A stretch of DNA of 64,000 bases from Trachythela sp. YZ-2020 (Eukaryota; Cnidaria; Anthozoa; Malacalcyonacea; Clavulariidae), in the NCBI GenBank assembly GCA_016169945.1, contig JADLSH010000217.1, positions 1,302,001-1,366,000 on the forward strand, given 5' to 3'. Shown here one piece after another: positions 25,872 through 40,800 of this stretch (positions are counted from its first letter, which is position 1; every line of letters begins with the position of its first letter). The position numbers and the translations under genes are program-made. The notes under the pieces were generated by a model. That model was given only the letters and a program-made list of their open reading frames with translations. It had not been told where the DNA came from and made no database searches.

Positions 25872-28800
25872 CGAGCACTCAAAAATGTTTATTACACAAC
25901 TTACATCGATCATAAATTATTTACTAAAATTAACATTGATGTTTACAGTCACGTTACTTAAAACTCTATTGCAAAATATATTTTCCAATGAAATATTCCC
26001 GCTTAACGCTTCACAATTATCGTGTTTAGAATCACACTTAGTTTCTAATAATTCCTCGCAATTTAAACTAGCAAAACATTAATCGAGATCGTCGGCAAAA
26101 AAATGATTCTTCCTTAGGCTTAGCTAGCTCATCGCTAGGGTTTTCATCGCTCTCTTTCGCTAGTAAAGGAGGTCGTAAACACTCCGATACACACTTACTC
26201 TGCTCTTTACCAGGCTTTTCATAATTAAATAATGCATTCGATATTTGTCCAGTACGCTCGCGTATAGGTTTTTCCTTAACGTTATTTTGAAACAGCGTAG
26301 AGGCACAATCATGTTACACGAAGGCTATGTGCGGTTTTCCGTTCGAGGCCAGCCGCTGCTGTCAAAGAAGGCAAAATTGAGTTCAATTTATGAATTGCAA
26401 CTGGAAAATCGTCAAATTTGTAACATGTTTTAGATGGTCGAAAGTAAAACGCATCGTCGCGTCTACTTAGCTGACTAACCATGCTCATATACTTCTTGCA
26501 CATCTTGACAATGCAAGGATTGTGGTCTTTCTCGTTATCTTTGTGGCAATAATGCTTCACATTTCTGGGTTTCCGCTTTAGATTTTTTAAACCCCCGTGC
26601 TAGATTTTGCTCACATTTTCAACAAATAACACTTCATTTTCAGTTACTACAAAATGATGTATCTTGTTCTACCGAAATGGCTTCTCTTTCTGCCTTGGCT
26701 TCTTTTCTCGCATGGTCTTGGCTTACACGAGCATGAAGACTTTTCATCTCCGCGTCCAACACCTTCCGAAACACTTGAAACCTAGTATTGAGCACGTATA
26801 GACATACAAATTAGAACATTATAATTATCTTAAAATGAGGTCAATATCTGCGTGAAATACAAATTACTTGTCATTTTCTTTGTTAAGCGAGTTCATTTCT
26901 GCCTTTCCATTTTCTTCGCAGTAACGCTTTATTATACAACATATCAGTTGATATACAGTCTTCTCTGGGTATGTCGGTTTTACCTTCTCGATCTCGCAGC
27001 TCCTGTACAAACTTGCAGAACCAGAAATTCAACGTTTTGGCAGTCATAATTAACATGTCTGTCTTCAGGCTTCCAACAACTGACACATCGAGGTCAAAGT
27101 CGCAGGACTCGACGGAACCGTCGTCGTTGGCTCTTTCGTTCCTCCAAGCTTCGAATATACGAACACCCACTGAGGTTTGTACTGTGTAGTCTTTGGAACT
27201 GCATTTCTCGGCTGCGCCTCGGAGCGGAACTAATGACTCGTGTTTAGGACCCTACTGCAAACACAGCTCCTCGGATAGGAAATAGTACTTCAGCACTGGA
27301 CACTTTCCTGCAGAATATTTAAGTTTTAAACGAAGATCTGTGATGTATTGATCAATTGTACTCTGCTGTTGAAAATATGCCTCTCGAATGTAAGATTGCA
27401 TTTGGGGTTATAATATTCATCGCATTTTAGTAAAATTTTGGATATTTTCTCCTTATCTTCCTCGGATTCAAACTCAAAGGTGTTAAACACTTCTAGTGCT
27501 TCTTCTCCGAGAAGATATAATAGAATAGAGTTCTGAAATTTTGCCGATTTCTCGCTAGCTTCCGCGCACCGGTTATGAACAGTTCAAATCGTTGTTTCCA
27601 TCGTCGCCACTTTTAGGCTAGATTTCCCACAAGTTTCAAAGGTTTTATAGCTGGTAGCTTGTCCATTGCTTGATTATCTCGTGTTATTTATTTGATTATA
27701 CGTTAACCGATGTAAAAAATATATAAGGATTCAAAATATACTCCCGACACCATGTAATGTTACGTTTAACTAGTAATTACTTAATTAATATGCACTGTAC
27801 TACACGTACCAATTTGTAATGCCCGCAAGCAGCAACAACATTTGAATGAGGCCTACAGCTTAACATTCTACCACAATGTAGTCTGCATATAATTAGAAAG
27901 TCAACTAAATAAAAACTCTATACAACGTTACCAAACAAAACAACTCTCAATTAACGCAGTATTATCTAGATTTGCTACGAAATATTCGATGCAGCATTAA
28001 ATTTTGATACGATTTTTTTCAGGAGCTCCAATTTTCGATGATTGTGTCGAATATCACCAAAAAAGTTGCAAGTAAGTATTTTCTAAATATTTCCTATCTC
28101 AATATTAGTTTAAATGTAATTCACCGATTTGTGACTAAAATTTAAACTGTAGGCTTTTAAATGTGCAGGTATATGTTGAAAATTTTCCAGGTGTGCCCAA
28201 AGGGGTGTACTTCCTGCTTTTTAGAAATGTATTTTTACCGATCCGTCTGATTTTCACATATGTTAATAGAAGTACTGAATGTCTGACAAAATAAAAGTGA
28301 ATTTAGTGTCAAATTTGTAACTTTAGATCAGTTATTTTATCTTTGTTTGATAATTCCCTTAAATATGAAAATTGGTAGTCTCTTGCCCAAGGCCGGCGGA
28401 CGTGCCCACCCGTCGTACTTCTCTGTTTCACCGCGATTTAGGGTGGCGCACACGGCTAACGCGTCGCCTTTCACCACTAAGTTCCAAGTTAAGCCCGGTA
28501 GGGCGAGGTCCGTGGCTGGATGGGTTACCACCTGGGCACAGTCTCGCAACAACTAGGGACTCATGTGAATAGAGTTGTCGTAGTTGATCTCTCCCGTGCT
28601 TCGAGGGTTTTTCTCCGGGTACTCCGGTTTCCCCCCCTCTTCAAAATCAACACCTAGTTCCACCAGATCATAAAAGGGGTATGAACCTGAATAGCGGCTG
28701 CTAGAGGCGCCATTTGTAAGCTTACGGTTTACCTCGGTCTGTTCATGTCTGTGTAATGTCTCTGTATAGTCGTAATGTAAATGGTTGTTGAAAAGCCTTG

Positions 28801-31800
28801 CAGGGAACAACTAATAAATATCTATCTATCTATCTATCTATCTATCGATTCTCTATTATGCATGCATGGTGTATAAAAAATGGTAATCCAAATTTAGGAT
28901 GTCTGCGTGCGTTTGATTTTGACATGATCGGTAAATTCTTTTACACAGCGAGAAAAATCATGCTTTCAGCCGTCCATTGGTACCTTCTTGTATTATGTCC
29001 AAATACGAATCGAATAGAAATAGCCGGTCGAAATCGCGTTTTTTCACCGTTGGAAATTGGTTGCAAAACTATTGAAAATATAAATCCCATTTGGATTTGA
29101 AATTATTAGCAAATTTCTGCCGTTATAAATTCATGGTTCCGAAACTGCTTTCTATTCTTTCTAATGTAAGTAACTATACTGTAAGAGCTTTTATGATACG
29201 ATATTTACGTGGTAACTAGAAATACATGCATGCATGCAGCAACCCCGCGTCCTTCCTGGCCGTTGAACAATAATTTTTTGTAGAAAATGGTATAAAATAA
29301 TGAAAAAAAAAAGCTTAATGAAAAGCTTAATAGAATTGTCAATACCGAAATAGACAATGTAGGTATATTATTAATTAGACATACTATAAACTTCAATTTA
29401 ATGTAAAATTCAACATTCGACGTTGCGTGAAAAGTTTCGCAGTGCTCAGTCATAAAATTATTGTTCTGCTTTTCTCTTTTCCTGTTTGTCGATAAACATT
29501 TTCCTTGAAATGAAATGGTTTACATTTCTCGTAAAAATAATTTTGCATTCCATTGGCTTTGAATTTTTAAGATTTGTTGATACGCTTTTATTTATGCGGA
29601 AAATATTAAAAGACGAAGTTCCGACATCAATATCAGACCAGTTTCAAATTTCAGTAAACGATCAATATAATTTATGTAGCAATTGCACTGTGATGAAGCT
29701 GGCAAAACAAAGTGCAAATGCTATGAAACGAATTTTCAGCTACCATGCGGCTAAACCTTGAAATTAATAATCTATCAACTGAGCTAAAAGATCTCACGAT
29801 CACTAATAGAATGTTCAAAAACAAATTACAAGACTTTTTTAATGAAAATAATTCACTTCTTAAGAATTTTTCAATTTGCCAGTGATGATACAAATCTATT
29901 ACCATATTAGGGCGAATTTAAGTGTGAATTATATCGATTAATATAACTTAATATGGTATGCATGCTACATAGAACTTAATTATCTTTTTATTAATAGTTG
30001 TTTAGTATGTTAATTTAACACGGCCTTATGAAAAGCAACTTTTTAATTACAGATCTTAGAAAATATTCTATTTTTTTAACTTTATATATTGTCATTGATG
30101 TATTAGGTTGATAAGCTACCGTGTATAAATAATTTTAAATAATAATAATAAATAACTCTCGCCTCGGGCTTACATCCTCAGCGTTCCGCGCATAGCGGGG
30201 ATAACATATAAATTATACCAAAACATTAGTAGCGGTTTGCCCAATATCTCAAGTGAATTAGGACAACATACAGAGCAACTAATTTTTCGTATATATTTTT
30301 TTCAGTGCTACGAGTAGAGATCCGTATTTCATTAAAGCGAGAAATAACGTTGGCTACGAAACTGCGATTTGCTACAATGGATCCGAAATCCCAGCATGTA
30401 ATGGATCAGGATGGACGTTCGCATTGCATTTACCACACCCTACCACAAGTGCAATCGTAAGTGCAATAATGGAAATTTATATACTCTTAAACGCTTCCAA
30501 TGATCAAGGTCTATCTTGTTCGATGTAAACTGTTAGGCCATATTGATCACATTGATCAAAATAACTAGGACGAATTTTGAGGTTTGTTTTTTTATCATGA
30601 ATAGACCATTTACAGAATTGCTGGAATTACGAAGCCTAATACACGCATAGCATCGGCATAGAAACTTCAAACATTTCGTAAAACTAAATAAAATTAAAAA
30701 GAAAGGGTTAGCTCATTTATGAATTTCAAAATGACCAAAGTTTCATCATCAAATCCGAAAAATCCTTTCGGTCCTAAAACGTATTTTGTACTGAATGCAA
30801 GTTATTGTTGTTTATCGAGTCAGATCGTACGGCGACTTGTTAAAAATCCGCTTTGCTTGGTCAGATATAAATTTCAGCACAATATCGCTGTGATCAGCTA
30901 TTGGAGTAAACATCAGTAACTGTAAAAATATTAAACATTTTACCGACTGTAAGATATGTATTTGTATCATTCAATATATTTAGTAACGAACTTTCTCTTA
31001 GTCTCATTTTTAATAATACACGCGTGCGTGTATAACGGTCGCAAGCGCTAACGATTATATATTCTAGCTGTTTAGAACGCAAATAGTAGTCTTTTAACCA
31101 GATGATGGAGTAAACTCCAAAATGTCGTTATATTAATTATATGTTAAGCCTTGTTCTTGGTCATTAAACAAAAACACAAAAGTCTATTTTTGTCATTATC
31201 TCCTAGTATAGTGTAAACTGTACTAGAACGTGCGGTGCCAGTGTGGGTAGAGAATAGCAAGTACGGCGGTTGACTGTGTCGTAAAACTACCTGGGCCTTC
31301 GCTCGAAACGTGGAAGTTCTCATTGTATTTTTCAGGTAGTTTTACACCACAGTCAACCGCCGTATAAACTGTACTAGGCGTACTTTCATGGAAATCGCAG
31401 ACTCTTTAAGCAGATTTGTTTTTCGTTTAACTCAACGTTTATCTTACATTTTTACCTTGAAAAAATCGCCAAGTGCTTAAGGTCTTGTGTAGTCTACTAT
31501 TTTAAGTGCTGATGCTGTACGTTCCGCATCGTATGTGGGCCAAACGGCCATCATTTGCACACCCGAGTATTTGAACACCTAGGTATTTCTGCCCTAAATT
31601 GACCAACATTCTTCAACATTGTAACAATACTGGCCACTCTACTTCTCTCAATGACTTTAAGATTCAGATTCTGTCTTCTTGCCCCTCCTTAGCCTGCTCG
31701 CAGCCTGAATTTGTTTCTTAATTCAATCTGCTGATCTGGGAAGTTAATCGTGTACAGTGACTTATTACTTACGCGAAAATAAGTAGTTGTTTGTGGTTGG

Positions 31801-34800
31801 TTGAGCAATGGTTGAGCCGTACTGACAATCTAACGCGATTTATGATTGGCTTATTTTGCTGAATAATTTTGGCATGTATTATCCATAAAAACAGCATGGC
31901 GCCGAAGACTATTCCAAATTATTTTTGGAATAATGCCTTAAAAACCGTTTGTTCTACGTTATATGTGACAGAACTCTATCCTGAGCAAGTAGAGACGCTG
32001 GAGAAATACTTTCCAGGTCAACATGTATATGTTAGTCTGCCACGTCGTTTGGAAAGTCCTTGATTTTTCAAGCTGACCTTCTGATTTCTGACATCGTAAG
32101 ATTTCGACGCAAAGGTAGCAGGATTATCGTTGTCATTTCTCCTCTGAAGTCGTTGATGGAGGAACAGATTTCTCATCCCAATAGTTTGGGAATACGCGCC
32201 GTTCGTATTTCGGATGAGTCCAAAGACAAGTATAATGCAAGGAAGATACTCTCATGTGTATGCAATTCCTGAGTGCCTTCTTGCGACTAAAAAGTGGAGA
32301 GGAATATTTGCTTCGAAGATTTTTTTTAGAAAATCTTGTTGGAGTGGCTGTAGATAAAGCACATTGTATTCATCAGTGGTAAGTCTTGTCCTAAATTGTA
32401 AACTAGTATCATTTTCGGATTTAAGATGGCTTATTATAAAGATAAAGATGTACATCAAAGAATAGTAAACCCATTTGCATTGTCTGTCTGAAGCATATTT
32501 CTTATCCCAGTTAATGTATGTCATAATGTATGCCATTTCGACAATGGTATGGAAATTTAGGAGAGCTAATATCTCTTTCACCATCAGAGATAAATTTTAT
32601 GATCTTGACTGCAACAGCAACTAAATCTACAACAAAATATATCTTTGACAGCCTACGTCTATCTGTAAAGAACACCTATACTGTTCAGAGGAGTCCCAAC
32701 CGACATAATCTATATTACAGCATCCAATATGTTGATATCAATATGCCTCATCAGATGGTCTTTTTAAGGCTTATTGATCAACCAAGCAGAAAAGGGATTG
32801 AAACAGACCACACATCGATATATTTTCAAACTCGCAAACAGTGTGGAATAATATTTAGAATGTTTGAACTCAATTTGAAGGATAAATTTTACCATGGCAT
32901 CTCAAAACCTCAAAACAGATTAGGGGGAATGTACCATGCTGGCACGCCCAATTCTGTAAAAGAACATGCAACAGTGACTTTGACCATAAAGAAGGCATAT
33001 CCGAAGTCTTCTAGAATTTTTTGATAGCCAGGAATTTGAAATGGACCAAACCGACACATCGATGGAGTGTAGTTTAGCTGATCCATGGAGTGTAGTTTAG
33101 CAAAATTGAACAAACAAACAAGCCTCTATCTGGCTTTTCTATGCAGAATCATGTATTTCTTGTGTTCACTGATCCAGGCATAGAATTTCTGTAAGTTTTA
33201 ATAAATCCAGATAAAAGAGAGAGTTTGATTCCAGAGAAGAAACCATAAGACCTCCTGGTGATTTGGTAAGTGTATTTTTCCCTTTCGAAGGTGAGCTAAT
33301 ACAACTCAGATTATCTCTATAGCACAGACCAATACATTCATTGTCAATGTCCTTCATGACAATTAAAACAAGATGCTTTCTTATTTGTTTGTTGCTCCAT
33401 GCCGCATTTGCAATTTGTCTACAAGTGCCACGAACAAGCATCTTCCCCAACGATTCTAGATCTGGTCGCAGTTCTTTCTGAGTAGTCTTACTTGGCCATG
33501 TCACTTTGACCTTCACAGATGTTTTAGAGGTGTTTGCCACACTCGACAGGCGTTGAATGCGCAATCGGAGCTGGTATTGTTGACATGATGGTGCGGAACC
33601 AACTTGAAAAGGCAATTCACAGGTTGTCGTCGGCGAACCTTCCCTCAAGGTACAAGTCTTTTTAATACTTGATCCTTCTTCCGTAGAGATTGGACGCCTT
33701 TTAAGTTTGCCTCTTTCGTAAGTCGCGTTAAGTTCTTCCATTGCCTCTTGAACGTCAAATTTCGATCGCTTCCCCGATACCAAATATCTTTCGTGGACCT
33801 TTTCGATTAAACGATAACACAAAATGCAACTCAGAATACAATTATTTACTTCGCTTGGGCTAGAACAAGAAGCAATGTCCGCCATTTACATGTTTCGCGG
33901 CACAACATTTCGCGATCTCAATAATTATACATAATCTGAATAATTATGCGTATAATTATTCATCCTCAATGACGTCACGGTACACGATTAACTCTCCGGT
34001 TCAGCAGACCGTAACTTACGATTCCGCTTATCGAAATTTCGGGCTGCGAGCAGGCTAGCCCCTCCTCGGAAGAACTTATCATCCGCGAAAGCCATCACAT
34101 TTCCAAATTAAAACCTTCCCTGAACAAACAAGGCAGTTCTGTCCCTCCTCATCTACTCTAATCCCATTCTTACGCTGTGTAACCCCCCTTCGTCCCCTTA
34201 TCCTTATCATACTTGTAATTCAATATCATGTAAATAATAGTAATATATTCGTATAGCTGTATTTCTGTATCCATTAACTCTGAAGATGTCTTGAGCAAAA
34301 AGTTGAAATAAAGTTGAAATGAAAGACGAAACATTAGTTATTTATTAATAAATATTTTTAATATTTTTCATTTTATGATCGTTTTTTCACATACATTAAT
34401 TATATAGGTAATAAATTTTCATTATAAGATTACGATTCCCGTCTGTTTGTACAAAACGAAGAACTGTCATGAGGAAAGATCATAAGAGATCATGATACAT
34501 GAGCAAATGTGATATCATCACAAATTGCCTCGTTCTTTAAAATAGCCTAATGTAGCAACATATTTGCGTTCAAACGCAATTAAGCGTTTTGTAGTATCAC
34601 AACAACGGCGATAGCATTCATGGCATCGCGTGCGAAATCTGAAAGCTTGGGTATAGCTCAAAATGTAATGCTCCAAATGATGACAACAGCTCATTTACAG
34701 AAAATTTGTCCAAAATAACATTAAATGCGTGGTCGCAGGGATATTATGTTTTCGCGAGATAAGACTATACATGTGAAAATAATTTCAATGTACGAAATTT

Positions 34801-37800
34801 CAATTATTACTTCGGCTACTACGTAAGTTATTTCAAATTATTTTGACAGATAAAATATGTCGACTTCATTTCCATTGCAAAGCAATATACAATTTTCAAC
34901 TCCCTTGTGACTTAACTCGAGCCACAGTACGTGCAATATCTTCAAAACAGCCCTTGCTCTGTAGACTTGACGTTATGACATGTATTGCATAAGCTCAATT
35001 CAATCGCAATTTATTTAACAGGATAATGAAGGAAATGTTACTATCTCTTCGAAAGTTTACATGCATCAAGGCTTAAAACTGTTGCCCAGGTTGCATATGA
35101 CTAAGCGAGTTGTATTTCGGTTCAATTTATTCATCATTTATACCCCAAGAAACAACCAATAAGAACTCAGTATATTTTACGATTTCCAACGAATCGAGTA
35201 GCGTTAACCAATAGAGACCAACAATAGAAAATGAGTTCATCGTTCATTTACGTCCTTAGATGTAAGTCGACTAATAGAAAGTCTTTAATATTTTTAGAAT
35301 TATTCTTATCACTCGGACGTGTGGACATCAAAAGAATCCTCAATATACAAAACTGCACAATTTTGGAGTGCTAATGTCACAGAAATATGCTTATGGTCAG
35401 ATGCATTTCATATTCAATTTCCCGTACAAGCTCCTTCATTACGCAGTTTGTTCTTCGAGAAGAAAATTTTGGACATAACACCACAGCAGTGGGTTGCCGC
35501 TATACCAGATTCTGTATTTAATTCTCGAAATACACCTCCAGTCTTCGCCAACAACAGTTGTTATGAAGTTGGGTTTAACGTGGGAGATGAACAAGATCCA
35601 AATGGACATCGGGCTCGAATAGGAGTTGTGTACGTTGACAAGACAGGTAATCTTCTTCTGAAATAGGATTTTTCACCGAGTCTTAAAATCACTACATCTA
35701 CTAGGTTCGATTCAAATCGCTATAAATCCGTTCACACCTGTTTCCTACAACTAATCACGCGTTTAAAGAACCTAAAACACGTATTTTGATAATCAGTGAC
35801 ATTTTGGTACTGACGGTCAAGGTGAGAAATGAATATTCATTCAGATTTAATTAGAAATTTGCGAAAACGTTTTAATAGAAACTTAATTAGGGCATATCAT
35901 ATTTTGAAATAGATTGTTAGTAAACGTAATATGGTCGCTGTATCATCTTTATATATTTCCCAATGGTTTGAACGTTTCACTCAAGCACACAAGTCACCAA
36001 CTCTCGTCACGGACACAGATTTGTCAATCTTTTTTCAGTTTCGTCCAGAACTCAACTTTCAGTTTTGGGCATCATGTTTTCTCTATTTTGGAGTAATCAG
36101 TGTAGAAAACTGGTTTAGGATATCAAAAAATGTTGTTCAGTTTGGCGGATCTCTCCCAAGTTAACTTAATGTGTTGAATATGGCGGATTTCCAAAAAATA
36201 TGTGTAGCACAATTGGAATATTTCAAATATGCCTATGCATGGCTATGTCTCAGAAGTCTATATTGGTTAGATTATTACTCGTAGTCATATACATCTAGTT
36301 CAAAATGATCACCGCGCTAACTAGTTCCCCAGAAAAATGTTTTTCCATGAAAACCGAAAATAGATATCCTTATAAATTGAGCAAAATTAGGAAATTTGCC
36401 TCAGTTCATGTTAAAATTGCTCGATAAAATGTACGTTGCCTGGAGCTCACAAGCTGTATTTTCTCCTTGAAGTATCCTCTTTTCGATGATATAAACCGCG
36501 ATCAATAAATGATGGGAAGTTGGTTCCAAACATCGCGCTTATATACACTGGGCGATGCAACGCGATGATCGATGTGTGACGCAAAGATGCACTGGTACGA
36601 GCGTGCTTTTCGACAAAAGTGGACAAGGAGCGTGGTTTTTCCTACTGTTGTTTTTTCGCTAATTTGGCAGAACCTATCAAACTGGAAGGACGAATGAGTA
36701 ACCAATTTATGGTATGGATGCTTGTTTGGCCTAACAAGATGCACTGCCGTGAAAGAAATATTGAGGATTATTATGACTCGTACTTTTCATGACTTCGATG
36801 GGAAAATTTTCAAATCAACATTTGGGTAGCTATGTTTCCAAGTCATCCCAACTTTAAAACTGAAGATTGTAATTTTTGTGTTTATATCTTAATGTTAAGC
36901 GATGGGAAGTTAGGTATTTTCGTGGGTTGAAATTTGCCTCTTTTGACCATCATTACGCTGCAAGGAAAATATACAAATACTGTATTTTGCGCATGTTACG
37001 ATTCTTAAACATTATTTCAATAATTTTCTGAGCTTTTTAAAGCATTTAATTGAAGAAACTGTAAGCTGTAAACATATTTTACTCTCTTAAATTAGTAGTT
37101 TATCAAAATACAACTTTTGTTTGGACATATGCTTAGCGCAATGATTGATAACATTTCGCCCATATACTACGAAATTTTGTGATCAATTAGCTAAGATGAC
37201 CTCTTGTTAGTATTCACCGAGAAAACATAAATTCAATTTGAGCGTTTCGTCATATGCATTAAAAAATGAATAGGCTACCGGCAGCACTTAAATGTGCATG
37301 TTTTGAGGTTCATAACTGTCTTTTAGACGCTGTTTATAACAACGACGGCTCTAGTTTTTTGAAGAACTAGTCTGCCTGGGTCTTCGACGGTTTGGCTAAC
37401 CTGAAAATCTTTCAAGTACTCAGCTTTTTTTGAACAAGTGAAATGGGGGCGCTGGATCTTCTCGAAAACCTGAATAGTGTCGGACACGGAGGCAGAAATC
37501 TGTAATTCTGGAGAATTTGGTTGCACATGATCTTTCAACAAATTGCCAGAGTTTACTTTCGAAAAACTGGGGAGTTATACTCGTCAAAAACAGTCGTACA
37601 ATGCCAGATCAGATGCCTCTAAAGCTAATCTAAGATGGTGAAAATGCTATGTGAATGTCAAAAGGCTGTTCTTGTCGAAATCCTCGTTTAACACAAAACA
37701 AGTTCTCCCTGGTAGACGCTTTAAATAGTATTTAAATTTTAGTATTTTATGAGACAGCTAGTATTATAATTTCTCTCACGCCATAAAGCATTTTGTTAAG

Positions 37801-40800
37801 ATGATTACCCCTGATATGTTCTTGACCTTTAATAGTGGTTAGAATATTAAACAGGAGGATGAGAATATATTGATGACCTAAATTTACACGCACACTCTTT
37901 TATTAAAGTGTATCCAACTGGTTATACTTATTCATCCAGCCAAGTCTATAAGATGGCATCTATATATCGGGTTTTTTAATTAAAATACTAAAAGCCAATC
38001 AGGAAATCTCTCTCTCTCTTCCAAAGGTTTTTGCCGCACTTTCCCCTGTTTCACCATATTACAATTCTATTTCATCTAACACATTTCTTGCTACATGTAG
38101 CAATACCACAAATGTTAGTTGTGCACACGACAGTACAATGCATGAAGAGCACCTAATAGGTCATAAAGTATGATCTATTTATCCAGATGAATTCAGGACC
38201 AAAATTACGAAAGCTAAAATCTGGAACAGAAAAAACCATTTCTCAAAAAATATATACGTCGAGAAGTATTTCTTATTTTAGGTTGTGTCTGCCATCAACT
38301 GAAATTAAACCAAATCTCCTAGACAAAAAATCAATGTGTTCCACCATCTCATGTGCATTCGTCTTTAATATATTTGATCGGAACGACGTACTGGGTTCAA
38401 ATGTATACCTACTGTAAATTTCAATGGCTTTTGGTCGTTTAATTGATTTCAACTTTCTCGCATTATTGAGTATAGCTGGGGTTTTAAGTGTTTGGGAGTT
38501 GAAACGCGAGCAGGCAAAAATTGTAATTCCCAACCCGAAAGCATTCTTAATTAACGTTTATTGAATTATTCTCACCACTCTGCTATGCCAAAATATGATT
38601 GTAACAGAACACATTTTATGAAATAAATTAAATTATGGGAGTAACCGGCGTTATTACTGTTTATATTATAAGTAGTATCTAACGAGCAATTTGATTGGCT
38701 AATGCGCGTGCTTTATGACGCAATAAAGCACGGCCACCGTTTTCATTTTTCTCACTTCGTCCCCGCTTGTTAAATTTTCCTCGGAATTGTCAATACAATA
38801 TGAACAAAATTATAATAGTTTTAAATCCAAAGTCTGTCAAAAAGCAAGAAAAAATAGACCTAAGCGAGATGGAAAAAAGCCAGCCAACAAATAACAACGG
38901 AACATAAACTGCGAATAAAGATTCGTAGCTGTTTCTGAGTTTGAAATATACTTTTTTGCTTGAAAGTTGGCATTCAACGGCGACAAGAAACGCGAAAATC
39001 TGTACTATTTTGACATTTAAAGTTACAAAAACTGTTTTTAAACACAAACCAAACCAAATTTATCCACAGTTCTAGGTGCAAAAAATTAAAATTAACCATT
39101 TTGGCATTGATTTAGATATAAACAATATGTGTACAGTTTTTAAGCTGTCAAGATGCAACGACAAAAACCTACACAAATACGACATGTTTATGCATTTCTT
39201 GACAGTTTGTCTGAGAAAATTTTTAACCACCAACCACTGAACTAGCAAAAAAAACACAAAAAATATTCAAACAGTACCTTCAAACAAAAACTGCCTGATA
39301 TATTTGGTTCAAGATGAAAAATCAACTTGACAGCCAATGTCATCAAAGCAGCTTGACAAAAACGGAAAAACCCTTCGCTATTATACGAATCCAGGACAAT
39401 AGTGAAGCAGAACAACGAAAAACCAATCTGTCTATCATTGTGCACTATATTTAAAAAAATTCAACAGTTTTTGTGCCTTTTTAGTCCCTAATTTTTGTTG
39501 AGTTGCAAGTTTTTCGCTCCTTCGCTGGCCAGAATTCATGCTTGTAGTTGTTGCCAAGCAATGAAAACATTAAAAGCTTGCGAGTGACGTCAGTGATTAC
39601 ATGTTAGGAGAATATCAATATTGATCTTTGAACAAAATTGTTTACTGTGCTTATCTACCACTTATAATATAAAAGAATTAAAAAACTCGTCTTGTGCCGT
39701 TATGGCGTAATAATGCACTCGGGGGAATGTTGGGAGAATACTCGAGAAGCGTGTAAAACACTCGGCTACGCCTCGTGTTTTACAAGCTTCTCTCGTATTC
39801 TCCCAACATTCACCCCTCGTGCATTATTACACCATAACGGCACGCGACTCGTTTTTTAATTCTTAAATAGTGCCTCTTTGTAAAACATATACACCTTAAT
39901 GTAATTACACAGGAATCGTTCTCAATGTGAAAATTTCGGGAAAGTTCCCATGCATAAACCTCGTCATGTTAATGGTCACGTTAAAGAGCAACTAGCAAAT
40001 TTTTACATATAAATATATAGATGCTCAAACGTAACAAAACTTGCCATATATATATAGTGATTATATTTTTCGAAACAGTACGTATAATGGCTGAAAATAT
40101 AAAATATTTGGTCAACGAATAGTGAAAGTGCGCAATGCAAAACTACGTTATTGCTGTATCAATTTAGGTTGTACAATGTCACTCCTGTCACGAGTTTCAA
40201 ATCACTTATAGTGAGAGTTCTAATTTTAGAACGTCGTTTATAAGCGAGCCAGGTTAAGCAGCTTAGGTTAAGCAGCCCGAAACATACAAATTAAGGTGAA
40301 ATGAAGCCTGATCGCAGGTATTTGCAGCGTGCGAACATGTTATGATAAACAGTTACCGAGATCTGGACAATTCCAGATATAACAAAAACCGAATTCAAAA
40401 ATTATTTTTTATTGTAAATTGCATTGTTATTAAACTCCTTCGATAAACAGCGATTTAAATTCTGTCGCGCAAAACAACGTTTAGTTCTAAAATATTGTGG
40501 TAAAAACCAATTACAACATTAAAACAAGAACGACAAAATATTAGAAACCTAATTTACTTTCAAAAAACATCGTTTGATTGGGTTTATTCACGTTGTTTTT
40601 TCTTGTTTTTATTCTTTTATTTAAAGCCAAAAAGTACGTACTGTGGGCTCAACAGCCTCATCTGCTAGCATGCAGATAACTCAGTTATCTGTAGGTTGCG
40701 TGATTGCCATAATTATTTAACTGTAAGCAATTAGCCAATCAGAAGACACGTAGTGACTGCAATGTATAATAATACTCTTTAAAATATATATAGGGTGCAG

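Larger units (their letters stand above)
31690..34057. mobile_element. TIR transposon carrying RecQ-like and DUF6589-type genes, 9-bp target duplication
   Basis: GCCCCTCCT occurs at 31681-31689 and again at 34058-34066. Just inside, the left end is TAGCCTGCTCGCAGCCTGAA and the right end is GGGCTGCGAGCAGGCTA, its inverted copy for about 16 of 17 bases, with similarity continuing (GAATTT and AAATTTC). The element is 2,368 bases long. The RecQ-like gene starts about 180 bases inside the left end and the DUF6589-type gene about 170 bases inside the right end, so they converge. Both are truncated in the middle, indicating an internal deletion of a larger parent. A 9-bp duplication is unlike hAT or Kolobok insertion and closer to Mutator-like practice. 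Confidence 0.72.

Noticed and set aside
25421..25913. Minus-strand frames of 150-160 codons, poly-Cys, poly-Leu or poly-Val
   Set aside because: They are translations of the AAC microsatellite in different frames, without independent coding evidence.
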